Source of the DNA: Candidatus Thiodiazotropha endoloripes
Lineage (GTDB): Bacteria; Pseudomonadota; Gammaproteobacteria; Chromatiales; Chromatiaceae
Reading direction: 5' to 3'
DNA length: 64,000 nt
NCBI GenBank assembly: GCA_001709035.1
Contig: LVKA01000008.1
Location: 310,001-374,000, forward strand
Position 1 is the first letter of the stretch. Each line of letters starts with the position of its first letter. Under the pieces are notes generated by a model. It was not told the DNA's origin. It saw only the letters and a list, made by a program, of their open reading frames with translations, and did not search any database. This document shows, in pieces, positions 36,279 through 44,928 of this stretch. A program made the translations under genes and the position numbers.

Positions 36279-36739
36279 TACGCATAGTGATATTTCTGAT
36301 CGCGCTTTGTTCCAGCTTCTTGCTTGAGGCGGCTGATATAACCGCCCAGGATGAGATGCGCCTTAATCTGAGATCGATTCATCATTCAGATTGTGGCGGC
36401 TGTAATGAAGTCCCCTTGGGTGTTGGTCTGCATCGATTGTTTGGTGATCGGTTTTACCTCAACACCGGTGCCGGCATGTTTGTGGATTCACATGAATCCC
36501 ATGCTGGGTATGTTGAGTTAGGCGGTGGGGTTAAAATCGATGAATTCTTACCTGTCCCTCCTCAGCTAGGGCTAAGGGGTGGGTTTCATCGAATGGTTCA
36601 TTGGGGTGCGGCTGGTCGGCATGCTTCTGATACTGAGCCGGTCGACTATTTTTCATTGACGGGCACGTTTGCTGGGGTTGGCTTGCGATATATTCGCATG
36701 CCGGTTGTCGATGTCTATCAGTTGGTCTGGGAGTTCTGA
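36275..36739 (+). CDS. Exported protein of unknown function in the baseplate cluster
   Basis: A 154-residue protein with a signal peptide (about residues 1-20, ending LEAAD). Mature part: a Cys pair in SDCGGCNEV and alternating Gly-rich beta strands that look like a small outer-membrane barrel or surface protein. An exported protein is unusual among baseplate genes. It could alter the lysogen surface or block superinfection. No family is recognised. Confidence 0.65.
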   Translation: MIRIVIFLIALCSSFLLEAADITAQDEMRLNLRSIHHSDCGGCNEVPLGVGLHRLFGDRFYLNTGAGMFVDSHESHAGYVELGGGVKIDEFLPVPPQLGLRGGFHRMVHWGAAGRHASDTEPVDYFSLTGTFAGVGLRYIRMPVVDVYQLVWEF

Positions 36740-36742
36740 TCG

Positions 36743-37585
36743 ATGCCGTTCACTGGTGTTGATCTATCCAAACTGCCGCCGCCTGAGGTTGTGCAGGGCA
36801 TCGACTATGAGAGCTTGGTCACGCAATGGAAAGACTACCTGATCAATGCAGATCCCGCGCTTGCGGATGTGTTGGCGCTGGAGTCTGACCCGCTATCGAT
36901 TGATGGTGAAGCAACAGCCTATCAAGCGCTGTTGATCTACCAGCGGATCAATGAGGCCGCCCGCGCGGTGATGCTGAACACGGCCAAGGGTGCGGATCTT
37001 GATAACCTGGCGGCCTTGGTATCCACCGAGCGGCAAGCCGATGAGTCGGATGATCGTTTGCGGATGCGTACCCAAATGGCGCTAGAAGGGATCACCACAG
37101 CGGGCAGTCATGGAAGCTACCTTTATCACGCGCTCTCTGCAGATCCCAACGTCTTGGATGTGGACACCTACAGTCCCGGCCTTGGGGCTGTCGTGGTGAC
37201 CGTACTCTCTGCTGTTGGTGATGGCATCCCGGATGAGGCGCTGCTTGATACGGTGAGAGCGGCTTTGAATGATGAGTCCGTGCGCCCATTGACTGAGACA
37301 GTGATCGTTCAAGGGCCGGCGGTGTTGGAGTATGCCATCAAAGCCAATCTGACCATTGATGCGGGGCCTGATCCGGAGCTAATCCGCACAGCTGCGATTG
37401 AGGCGGTCAATACAACCGTTACCGAATCATTTCAGCTGGGACATCCCATTACACGCGGGGGCATCTTTGCCGCGCTGCATCAGCCAGAGGTCAGGCGTGT
37501 TGTTCTGGCCGAGCCGGCAGCCGATCTGCTGCTTGAGCGCTATCAGGTGGGCCGCTGTCAGTCGATTGAGGTGAATCTCGCATGA
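36743..37585 (+). CDS. Baseplate assembly protein J
   Basis: A 280-residue P2 gpJ-like protein. The helical N-terminal region contains ARAVMLNTAKGADLDNLAAL, which is characteristic, followed by ESDDRLRMRTQMALEGITTAGS and a C-terminal region with FQLGHPITRGGIFAALHQPEVRRV. It forms the outer edge of the baseplate wedge. It is coupled to gpI by a 4-bp overlap. Confidence 0.92.
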   Translation: MPFTGVDLSKLPPPEVVQGIDYESLVTQWKDYLINADPALADVLALESDPLSIDGEATAYQALLIYQRINEAARAVMLNTAKGADLDNLAALVSTERQADESDDRLRMRTQMALEGITTAGSHGSYLYHALSADPNVLDVDTYSPGLGAVVVTVLSAVGDGIPDEALLDTVRAALNDESVRPLTETVIVQGPAVLEYAIKANLTIDAGPDPELIRTAAIEAVNTTVTESFQLGHPITRGGIFAALHQPEVRRVVLAEPAADLLLERYQVGRCQSIEVNLA

Positions 37586-38298
37586 GTGCGGAGCTATTAC
37601 CTTATAACGTCACTGAGCTGCAGAAAACTATGGCAGATGCGGCGTTCGATCTGCTGGCCGCTGCGCCTGGTCATGTTGACGATCTGACCAGTCTTTGGAA
37701 CCCGGCTACCTGTCGCCTGGATTTGCTCCCATATCTGGCCTGGGCGCTCGGGGTTGATGAGTGGGATCCGGATTGGGATGAGCCAACACAAAGGGCTGTG
37801 GTTGCTGATGCGCATGCGGTTCATGCGATCAAGGGCACGCCGGCGGCGATTAAGCGCGTGTTATCTCTTGCAGGTTATGGGGATGCCACGATCACGGAAC
37901 ACAGAAAATCATTCTATAACGGCGATGCGCGCTTTGATGGCGGTGTTGAGCAGGCGGCGGATTGGTACTGCTTTGAGGTGTCACTGAACGCACCTGAATC
38001 GCCTGATGCTGATCGGGTGACACGCATCGTCGCTGCAATTAATCGAGTCAAGCCGGTGCGGGCCTGTCTTCGTCGTGTGACGCGCACAACGCATGTCTAT
38101 GACGGATCGAGCAACTATGACGGCTCAATCGTTCAAGTTTTGGATGTGCTCTATCAGGCCGGTGCTGAAATTCCGGCGGGGCTTTTTGATGGGCAGATCA
38201 TTGCAAACGGCCTGAAGACATACGGCCACCGAAACCCAACATGCACGCCGATCTATGACGGTACGGCACAATTTAACGGCGCACTGAAAAGAGGTTAA
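37582..38298 (+). CDS. Tail protein I
   Basis: A 238-residue P2 gpI-like protein of the baseplate. Conserved segments are CRLDLLPYLAWALGVDEWDPDWDE, then VHAIKGTPAAIKRVLSLAGYGDATITE. The C-terminal part contains two similar YDG motifs (FNGDARFDGG-like and YDGTAQFNGALKRG), a feature that often anchors the tail fibre. Confidence 0.9.
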   Translation: MSAELLPYNVTELQKTMADAAFDLLAAAPGHVDDLTSLWNPATCRLDLLPYLAWALGVDEWDPDWDEPTQRAVVADAHAVHAIKGTPAAIKRVLSLAGYGDATITEHRKSFYNGDARFDGGVEQAADWYCFEVSLNAPESPDADRVTRIVAAINRVKPVRACLRRVTRTTHVYDGSSNYDGSIVQVLDVLYQAGAEIPAGLFDGQIIANGLKTYGHRNPTCTPIYDGTAQFNGALKRG

Positions 38299-38301
38299 AC
38301 C

Positions 38302-38901
38302 ATGGCACTACCATACGCACCTGTTCCCACATGGCGCGAACAATTCAATCTACTCGAAATCACGGATGAGGTGCTTGGCGGTCTGGATGGCCCGGCGAAC
38401 AAGACCGCCAAGGAGTTGGCTGATGCGATCAAGTGGCTCCATGAAGCCATTGCAGGCGGAAACGCTGAAGGGGATGTCATTATCCTGCGTCACAACGGCA
38501 TCCAGGATCTACCAGTTGCCGCCTACCAAAACCTGGAATTCACCACGATTGTGCGTGACGACACGGAAACGATACCGGGCGGTGGAAACTATGATGAGAT
38601 CGTAGTCCCTGCAGGTTACAGCTCAGCGCGCGTCAGTGGCGCGACAGTAATTGACCGTACCAGCACAGCCACCTATGCGATGGCGATTAATAGCAGTATC
38701 AATGACGACGTGAATCATGAGCTGGCAGGTGCAGGTGCTACTGCGCTTTATAACCAACCTGGTTATCCGCAAGAGAGCGTAATGTCTCCCTGGATTCCTG
38801 TGATGGAGGGCGACCGACTTGCGATCCAGCTTTATACAAGCACAACCTCGTGGGACACCTATCCCGGCCTGCAATGGATGCAGGTTGAACTGAAGAAATA
38901 A
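38302..38901 (+). CDS. Probable short tail fibre or tip protein
   Basis: A 199-residue protein directly after gpI, the usual place of tail fibres. Residues 1-60 are helical; the remainder is beta-rich with Thr and Tyr repeats, ending PGLQWMQVELKK, like receptor-binding head domains of the C1q/TNF type. There is no long repetitive shaft, so it is short for a fibre. Assignment is by position and composition. Confidence 0.6.
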   Translation: MALPYAPVPTWREQFNLLEITDEVLGGLDGPANKTAKELADAIKWLHEAIAGGNAEGDVIILRHNGIQDLPVAAYQNLEFTTIVRDDTETIPGGGNYDEIVVPAGYSSARVSGATVIDRTSTATYAMAINSSINDDVNHELAGAGATALYNQPGYPQESVMSPWIPVMEGDRLAIQLYTSTTSWDTYPGLQWMQVELKK

Positions 38902-38916
38902 AGCGTAGGGGCAAAC

Positions 38917-39552
38917 ATGGCAAAAGTAACTCTTGAACAATTTTCGGCGCTGCGTGAGTGGGCGGCAACAAACCAACACCGAGCGCCAGTTTACAAAGGT
39001 CTTCGCGGTGAGGCCGTCATTCCTGGTATGGATGATGAGGTCTTGGCCGGCGTGATTGCAGGTCTGACGATTGAGGATGAAATCAACGCTCAGCGCCTGG
39101 CGCCAATCCGTAATATTCAGCAGCAGCTTGGTAATCCGCCAATCGGTGACGCTGACAGAATGCAGTCCTATGCGCGCTCTTTGGTCACGGCGATCTGTCA
39201 GTTTGTGCGCGATGAGATCACCGAATCTGCCGACGCGGCCAAGGTGGCGGGTTGGACAGATAAGGCGGCTGTTGCTGAGCGTGTAATTGCTGGCACGGCA
39301 AGTGATGCTGATGTCGAGGTTGTGCGCCTTGAGGCGACCTCACGCGGGTTGTCTGAGACGCCCGAGGAATTGGCTGCGTTACAGCTGCAGCGCGCCAGTG
39401 AATTGCGTGTTGCGCGGGCGCTCATCGACGGCTTTGAATCGCAAGCGTTCCGCCAGGTCGAATCAGCTGTAACGCTGCCGGAAGTCGTCCAAACCTATCA
39501 TGATCTAGTTGATCAGGCAGGTAACCTGATCGAACAAGTCACAAGCCAGTAA
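38917..39552 (+). CDS. Hypothetical helical protein, possible fibre chaperone
   Basis: A 211-residue protein that is nearly all alpha-helix and rich in Ala and Glu, between the fibre-like gene and the sheath. The position is that of a tail-fibre assembly protein, but no known family is matched. Confidence 0.55.
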   Translation: MAKVTLEQFSALREWAATNQHRAPVYKGLRGEAVIPGMDDEVLAGVIAGLTIEDEINAQRLAPIRNIQQQLGNPPIGDADRMQSYARSLVTAICQFVRDEITESADAAKVAGWTDKAAVAERVIAGTASDADVEVVRLEATSRGLSETPEELAALQLQRASELRVARALIDGFESQAFRQVESAVTLPEVVQTYHDLVDQAGNLIEQVTSQ

Positions 39553-39563
39553 GGGGGAAATAA

Positions 39564-40745
39564 ATGCCTTTAGCTTATTTGCACGGGGTCGAGGTACAGG
39601 AGATCCAGACAGGTGACCGTCCTATCAGAACGGTTAAAAGTTCAATCATTGGTATTGTGGGCACGGCCCCTGATGCCGATGCCGCAAAATTCCCGCTGAA
39701 TACGCCTGTATTGGTAACAGGTAGTCGGCTTGAGGCCGCTGGCCTGGATACGGTAGGCGACGGGGCGGGCACCTTGCCTGATATGCTCGATGGCATCTTT
39801 GATCAGGCAGGCGCGATGGTGGTTGTGATTCGCGTTGATGAGGGCGTGGATGCTGCAGAAACGCAATCCAATGTGATCGGAGGCGTTGATGCCGGCACTG
39901 GTGAATACACCGGCGTGCATGCGCTACTGGCCTCTGAGGGCGCGGTCCATGCGATCCCAAGGATCTTGATTGCACCTGGTTTTACCGATCAGGCAGCGGT
40001 TGTCACAGAGATGCTGGCGATTGCGGATCGGTTGCGTGCGGTCATTATTGCTGATGGCCCCAATACCAATGATGCCGATGCGATTGCCTACCGTGACGGC
40101 TTCGGGTCACCCCGCGTCTACGTGGTGGACCCACAAGTCAAGGTATGGGATACCGTCGCTGACGCTGAGGTCTCACAAGTCGCCTCGGCGCGTGTGGCCG
40201 GCTTGATCGCTCGATCCGACGCTGAGCGTGGTTTCTGGTGGTCTCCATCCAATCAGGAGATCTACGGTATTGTTGGGACACACAGGCCGGTTGATTTCTC
40301 GCTGGGCGATGTGAATGCACGGGCAAACTATCTGAATGAAAACGAGGTTGCCACAATCATTCATAAAGATGGTTACCGGCTGTGGGGTAACCGGACTTGC
40401 AGCAGCGATCCAAAGTGGGCGTTTCTCAGTGTGCGCCGCACCGCTGATATGATCAATGAATCCCTGCAGGTAGCCCACATGTGGGCGGTGGATCGCAATA
40501 TCACAAAAACCTACCTGGAGGATGTGGTTGAAGGCGTTAACGCCTACATGCACCACCTGAAAGCTCAGGGGGCCATCATCAACGGTAAGGCGTGGGCTGA
40601 CCCGGAACTCAACACGCCGGATCAGATCGCTCAGGGTATCGTGTACATCGATTTTGATTTCACTCCGCCGTATCCAGCCGAGCATATTGTGTTCCGGTCA
40701 CAACTCACCAATGACTATCTAGTCGAGGTCTTACCGGCGGCATAA
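39564..40745 (+). CDS. Contractile tail sheath protein (FI)
   Basis: A 393-residue P2 gpFI-like sheath. It begins with YLHGVEVQEIQTGDRPIRTVKSSIIGIVGTAPDAD, which is typical, and the C-terminal domain contains RLWGNRTCSSDPKWAFLSVRRTADMI. Subunits form the sheath around the tube and drive contraction. Together with the tube gene it marks this as a myovirus. Confidence 0.95.
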   Translation: MPLAYLHGVEVQEIQTGDRPIRTVKSSIIGIVGTAPDADAAKFPLNTPVLVTGSRLEAAGLDTVGDGAGTLPDMLDGIFDQAGAMVVVIRVDEGVDAAETQSNVIGGVDAGTGEYTGVHALLASEGAVHAIPRILIAPGFTDQAAVVTEMLAIADRLRAVIIADGPNTNDADAIAYRDGFGSPRVYVVDPQVKVWDTVADAEVSQVASARVAGLIARSDAERGFWWSPSNQEIYGIVGTHRPVDFSLGDVNARANYLNENEVATIIHKDGYRLWGNRTCSSDPKWAFLSVRRTADMINESLQVAHMWAVDRNITKTYLEDVVEGVNAYMHHLKAQGAIINGKAWADPELNTPDQIAQGIVYIDFDFTPPYPAEHIVFRSQLTNDYLVEVLPAA

Positions 40746-40811
40746 TCACCGGTACCTATTGAGCGCCCGATCTGGGGCGCGGTTAAAAAATCTCTTTGAG
40801 GAGTATTGCTA

Positions 40812-41312
40812 GTGAATATTGAAAAGCTGGTCGGCTTTTCCGTGTCTGTTGATGGGCGCGGTTATGTGGGTGAGGCAGATATCACGCTGCCGGCGTTATC
40901 GTTGAAAACAGAGACCGCTCCAGGCGGGGCGGCTGACTTTAAGATTCAGGCCGGCGGTATGGATGAAATGGATGCCGCACTGATGTTCGAGTCATACCCG
41001 CTTGACGTGCTGAAACAGTTCGGCGCTGAGGGTGACACCATGACGCCACTCACTGCGCGCGGCTCAATTCGTCGGCCAAACGGTGATGAAGTGCCGGTGC
41101 TGGTGCAGATGCGCGGTCTGATCTACCAGTTGTCAGGTCAAGAGTGGAAGCGCGGCGAGGGGGCTATCAATAATGAGGTCACCGTCAGTCTGCGTTATTA
41201 CCGCCTGGAGGTTGCCGGTGAGGAGCTGGTCGAGATCGACGCGGTGAACCATGTTCGCCGTGTTGGTGGTGTGGACCAGCTGGAGACCTACCGCTCAAAT
41301 ATCGGGGTCTGA
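40812..41312 (+). CDS. Tail tube protein (FII)
   Basis: A P2 gpFII-like inner tube protein of 166 residues. The start is GTG 40812 because GAGGAG (40798-40803) is 8 bp upstream; a TTG at 40806 would be only 2 bp from it. The segments ADFKIQAGGMDEMDAAL and RRPNGDEVPVLVQMRGLI are conserved. The length is family-typical. Confidence 0.92.
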   Translation: MNIEKLVGFSVSVDGRGYVGEADITLPALSLKTETAPGGAADFKIQAGGMDEMDAALMFESYPLDVLKQFGAEGDTMTPLTARGSIRRPNGDEVPVLVQMRGLIYQLSGQEWKRGEGAINNEVTVSLRYYRLEVAGEELVEIDAVNHVRRVGGVDQLETYRSNIGV

Positions 41313-41314
41313 TC

Positions 41315-41482
41315 GTGACCCCGAATAACCAGCCGCCGATTGACCTGGTTGTTTCTCAAGAAACAACCGGGCCTCAATTCATTGATGATGAACAGGAGTA
41401 TGTACTCAACCCCGGTTTGGTCAGTTTGATCCCTGAACCGGGGTTGGTGCGTGCTCAAGCATGGGATGATCAGGTGAGATGA
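41315..41482 (+). CDS. Small hypothetical protein between tail tube and chaperone genes
   Basis: A 55-residue frame with a GTG start 2 bp after the tail tube stop, ending over the next ATG. It contains the palindrome at 41351-41364 in the frame that gives VSQET. Acidic, Pro-rich, unknown. Coupling to both neighbours supports translation, but with no homologue in mind confidence is limited. Confidence 0.5.
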   Translation: MTPNNQPPIDLVVSQETTGPQFIDDEQEYVLNPGLVSLIPEPGLVRAQAWDDQVR

Positions 41483-41808
41483 TAAGGGACAAAATTTACT
41501 TGGACCGTGACGGTCTGATCGATTGGTTGGTAACTGCAGGGAAACCGCCTTACCCGTTCAACCTGGTGACCTGGGGCGTGTCGCGGGTTCAATTGGTGTT
41601 CAGCGAAAATGTGATCATTGACTCCCAAGGCCATGAGCAGGATGTCATCTGGGATGGGGCACGCCTGCAGGTCATCAATCCCGGCAAACTGCTCCCGGCT
41701 GATATGCCGCTGGATGTCTATACCTGCGCTCTGGTGTTCTACACAGCAGCTAAGCCGGCGGGTTATGTGTGGGACGATACGATTGAAATTGATGTGAGGA
41801 AAGCATGA
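41479..41808 (+). CDS. Hypothetical tail protein
   Basis: A 109-residue protein between the tail tube and tail assembly chaperone genes, overlapping both neighbours by 4 bp. Mixed alpha/beta. No recognised family. In related phages this slot often holds a small virion or assembly protein. Confidence 0.6.
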   Translation: MIRDKIYLDRDGLIDWLVTAGKPPYPFNLVTWGVSRVQLVFSENVIIDSQGHEQDVIWDGARLQVINPGKLLPADMPLDVYTCALVFYTAAKPAGYVWDDTIEIDVRKA

Positions 41809-42068
41809 CAGACAATAACGATCCAAAGGCGACACGTCTTGAACTGGATTACCCGGTAACTGTAAAAGCTGCCGAGTATAAAACACTGAAGATGCGCCGG
41901 CCGAAGGTTAAGGATCAATTGGTGGCAGAAAGGGGCGGCGTCACTCAAGCCGAAAGGGAAACGGTGCTCTTTGCGAATCTCTGTGACGTGTCGCCTGAGG
42001 TAATCGAAGAGCTGGATATGAAAGATTATGCCAAGCTTCAGGAGCGTTATGAGGGTTTTTTAGCCTAG
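41805..42068 (+). CDS. Tail assembly chaperone E
   Basis: An 87-residue P2 gpE-like chaperone that coats the tape measure during tube growth. The segment KTLKMRRPKVKDQLVAERGG is typical of the family. The slippery heptamer is within the last codons, and a frameshifted longer form is predicted in the next entry. Confidence 0.85.
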   Translation: MTDNNDPKATRLELDYPVTVKAAEYKTLKMRRPKVKDQLVAERGGVTQAERETVLFANLCDVSPEVIEELDMKDYAKLQERYEGFLA

Positions 42069-42190
42069 ACACCCGCGAACTCAAGCGACTGGTGATGTTG
42101 CTTGGGGCGCGGGTTGGTGGTGCGCTGGGGGATCTGCGTGAAATGCCAATCGATGAATTAGTCGATTGGTTCGCCATCTTGAAAGAGTAG
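41805..42190 (+). other. Predicted -1 frameshift product E+E' of the tail chaperone
   Basis: T TTT TTA at 42056-42062 lies in the correct phase (GGT TTT TTA in frame 0). A -1 slip continues through FSLDTRELKRLVMLLGARVG to a stop at 42188-42190, giving about 128 residues. Without it, the frame ends six bases past the heptamer. The extension LDTRELKRL...DELVDWFAIL has the pattern of E' and GT-type C-termini that bind the tape measure. Confidence 0.85.
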
Positions 42191-42406
42191 TTTTCGAACT
42201 GACGGGTAGATCTTTTTCATAACCCAGGCGACCGGGATTGAGTAGAGCGCCCCCAACAGCAAGAAGCCTGGCCAGTTATTCCAGGTTAAAGAAACTGAAT
42301 CTGGATCGGCTCTATGCGGTAGAACTACCAGCAAAATCACAATACCAATCCACACGCAAACCCATAAATACCAGAACCAATCTTTTTTTGGGGCGTTCCC
42401 TGTCAT
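42158..42406 (-). CDS. Antisense small membrane protein in the tail operon
   Basis: An 82-residue protein on the minus strand with two hydrophobic helices (near residues 10-31 and 46-62) and charged ends. The start codon at 42406 overlaps the start codon of the tape measure gene on the other strand, and the 3' end overlaps the E' end by 33 bp. Phage late operons are otherwise single-stranded, so it is a moron candidate, for example a superinfection exclusion protein. The plus-strand frame here is poor. Confidence 0.55.
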   Translation of the reverse strand: MTGNAPKKDWFWYLWVCVWIGIVILLVVLPHRADPDSVSLTWNNWPGFLLLGALYSIPVAWVMKKIYPSVRKLLFQDGEPID

Positions 42407-44336
42407 GTCAAAATCTCTCGCTATCGGTGTACTTGTTGGTGCTGCTCTCAGCAAAACGTTCAATAAACCATTCAAAACCCTGGATGAGAAGGCGAAGCTA
42501 GCGCGTAAAAACCTGAAAGGGCTAACCGATCAGAAGAAAAGCGCCGCCTCACTCATAAGATTAGGGAAAACGCTCGATAATCTCAAGGACAAGCAAAAGA
42601 AGCTTGGTCGCTCTACACCTGAGCTGGACCGGCAAATTGCCAAGCTGACCCGTCGCTACAACCAGGCCCAGCGAGCCGCCAATCAGTATGGCATTAATGT
42701 TAAGAATGCCGCAGAGCGCCAAGCTAAACTCACGCGGTCGATTTCAAAAACAGAGCGACAGCTCAAGCGTGTTGGTCAGTCCCGCCGCTTGCGTAAGGCA
42801 TGGGATGAGGTCGGCACCAGGGCGGCTGCTTATGCCGGCGCGGCTTATGTGGGTGCGCGGACGGTAGGGAATGCTCAGACCTTTGAGCGTGCCGGGACTC
42901 GCCTTGGTACGGTGGTGAATACTGGCGCTCCCGGCGCTGCCCTGTCGCAATCAAAGCGTCAGGCGTTGGCGTTTTCGCGCCGCACCGGTGAAAGTGAACT
43001 GGATGTACTGAACAGCGAATACGCGCTGAACTCAGCCGGCTTGAATGTGGATGCCTCCCGCGTTGGCGCAATGGTCGTGACCAAGATGTCAAAGGTTACC
43101 GGGGGTGTCGCTGAGCAGGTTGGCGAGGTCATGGCGACCACTTTCAATAACCTGGGTGATCGCCTGACCGGCACTACACAGGAGCGCATGGAGCGTATCG
43201 GCGACCTCCTGACGAAAACTCAGTTTAAGTTTCAGATCCGTAACTTTGGGCAGCTTGGCGAGTCGCTGAAATACGCTACACCCAGCCTGGCTCAATACAA
43301 CGTGGAGCTGGAACAGGGCTTGGCGTTGATCGGTGAACTCAATTCGTCAGGTTTGCAAGGTTCCATGGCGGGTACGGCTCTGGCTGCAACCTTCCGGAAA
43401 ATGTCCAAGGCATCCGAGGATCTGGGTTTTGATCTTGTTCGTTCGGCTGATGGCTCTTTTGATTTCATCTCCTCACTGGAAAATCTCTCAGCGGCGATTG
43501 GTGGTTTTGAGAACATGGATCAAGACACCATCGATGAGCTACAGCAGATCTTTGGTGAGGAAGGAATCCGGGGTATTACCCTGCTGGGTAAGCGCCTTAA
43601 AACCCTGAGGCAATCTCAAAAGGCTGTTGGTGATTCCTCGGGGCTGGTCGATGCCAGTCACCAGGCTTTTATTGATGACGCACAGGGCCAGTGGGATCGC
43701 TTGACTGCGAATGTCCGGACCCTGGGGACTTCAATCTCTACCGCATTGCTTCCAGTGATCACGCCTGTTGTAAGTGGTCTGGCGAGCATGGCCGGCTGGC
43801 TGGGTGATGTGGTTGACAAAATGCCTGGCGTCACAATGGCGCTTGCCGGTTTGGTTACGGGTTATAGCGCTTTCCGAGCTTTGTCCATTGGTAAGGCGGT
43901 TCTGGGTGGTGATTTCGGGAAAGCGAAAGATATCGCCACTATGAAGAAAGGGCGTGGTTTGCTGGGATCTCTGGGTAAGACCCTGGTCAAAAACAAGGGG
44001 CTTATTGGTAAAGCTGCGGGCCGCGCCGGCTTTGTGGGTGCTGCCGGTGCGGCTGGTTATGGTGTCGGCACGCTGGTTAATGATCATCTTATATCTGGCA
44101 CAAAGTTTGGTGATGCTATCGGTGAAGGGGTGACCCGAGTCCTGGCGTTTCTGGGGAGCGATGAAGCCAAAAACGCATTGGCGTTGAATGAAAAGAATGC
44201 CGCCGCCATCAATCAAACCACTCACATCACGGTCAATCCGCCACCCGGTGCAGATCCTCGCGCGATAGCAGAAGAGCTAGAGCGTTTGCAGGGTGAACAG
44301 ATGCGGGCCGCATTGTTTGATGGGGTGTCACCATGA
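42405..44336 (+). CDS. Tail tape measure protein
   Basis: A 643-residue protein that sets tail length. The N-terminal coiled-coil (about residues 20-130) is followed by the conserved tape measure domain, with RRTGESELDVLNSEYALNSAGLNVDASRVG and a helical middle. Gly-rich hydrophobic segments near residues 465-575 are the usual membrane-active part. For a contractile tail it is short, implying a tail of roughly 100 nm if about 1.5 angstrom per residue holds. Confidence 0.93.
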   Translation: MSKSLAIGVLVGAALSKTFNKPFKTLDEKAKLARKNLKGLTDQKKSAASLIRLGKTLDNLKDKQKKLGRSTPELDRQIAKLTRRYNQAQRAANQYGINVKNAAERQAKLTRSISKTERQLKRVGQSRRLRKAWDEVGTRAAAYAGAAYVGARTVGNAQTFERAGTRLGTVVNTGAPGAALSQSKRQALAFSRRTGESELDVLNSEYALNSAGLNVDASRVGAMVVTKMSKVTGGVAEQVGEVMATTFNNLGDRLTGTTQERMERIGDLLTKTQFKFQIRNFGQLGESLKYATPSLAQYNVELEQGLALIGELNSSGLQGSMAGTALAATFRKMSKASEDLGFDLVRSADGSFDFISSLENLSAAIGGFENMDQDTIDELQQIFGEEGIRGITLLGKRLKTLRQSQKAVGDSSGLVDASHQAFIDDAQGQWDRLTANVRTLGTSISTALLPVITPVVSGLASMAGWLGDVVDKMPGVTMALAGLVTGYSAFRALSIGKAVLGGDFGKAKDIATMKKGRGLLGSLGKTLVKNKGLIGKAAGRAGFVGAAGAAGYGVGTLVNDHLISGTKFGDAIGEGVTRVLAFLGSDEAKNALALNEKNAAAINQTTHITVNPPPGADPRAIAEELERLQGEQMRAALFDGVSP

Positions 44337-44728
44337 ACCGGGTAATGATGCAGTTAGGTGATTATCGGTTTGGCGTTGAGACGGCCGCCTATGAGCAGCT
44401 GAGGCGATCCACGCAGTATCGCTGGCAGGGTCAAGACCGGATTGGTCGCCGACCTGCACAGCAGTTTTCCGGGATCGGTCAGGAAACTATCTCACTCTCG
44501 GGTCGAATCTATCCCTTTTATAAAGGCGGGCTCGGTCAACTCGATCAAATGCGGACCGAAGCGGGACAGGGAGAACCGCATATCTTGGTGGATGGTTTAG
44601 GGCGGATCTGGGGTAAGTGGGCGGTGACCCGAATCGATGAAACGCAATCAACACTGATGCCGGATGGTGTGCCAGAGAAGATCGATTTTACCCTTGAGTT
44701 GGTGCGTTATGGCGAGGATGCAGCATGA
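44333..44728 (+). CDS. Tail protein U
   Basis: A 131-residue P2 gpU-like tail completion protein. Conserved features: MQLGDYRFGVETAAYEQLRR at the start and TISLSGRIYPFYKGGLGQLDQMR in the middle. It overlaps the tape measure stop by 4 bp and the gpX start by 4 bp. Confidence 0.9.
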   Translation: MNRVMMQLGDYRFGVETAAYEQLRRSTQYRWQGQDRIGRRPAQQFSGIGQETISLSGRIYPFYKGGLGQLDQMRTEAGQGEPHILVDGLGRIWGKWAVTRIDETQSTLMPDGVPEKIDFTLELVRYGEDAA

Positions 44729-44928
44729 TTTATCGATCAGTTGATGGGGATGTGCTCGATCAGGTTTGTTTGCGCCATTATGGGCACGTCGGAACCGTTG
44801 AGGCTGTGCTTGATGCAAATCCAGGCTTGTCTGCTGTTGGTGCTGTATTACCTGCTGGTGTTGAGATTGAACTGCCTAAGCTGCCGGATTCTGAGGCGGA
44901 TATTGATGTGGTGAGGCTCTGGGACTGA
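44725..44928 (+). CDS. Tail protein X (LysM-like)
   Basis: A 67-residue P2 gpX-like protein with a single LysM-like fold: DQVCLRHYG near the start and LPAGVEIELPKLP near the end. It works at the baseplate hub and may contact peptidoglycan. It overlaps gpD by one base. Confidence 0.9.
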   Translation: MIYRSVDGDVLDQVCLRHYGHVGTVEAVLDANPGLSAVGAVLPAGVEIELPKLPDSEADIDVVRLWD

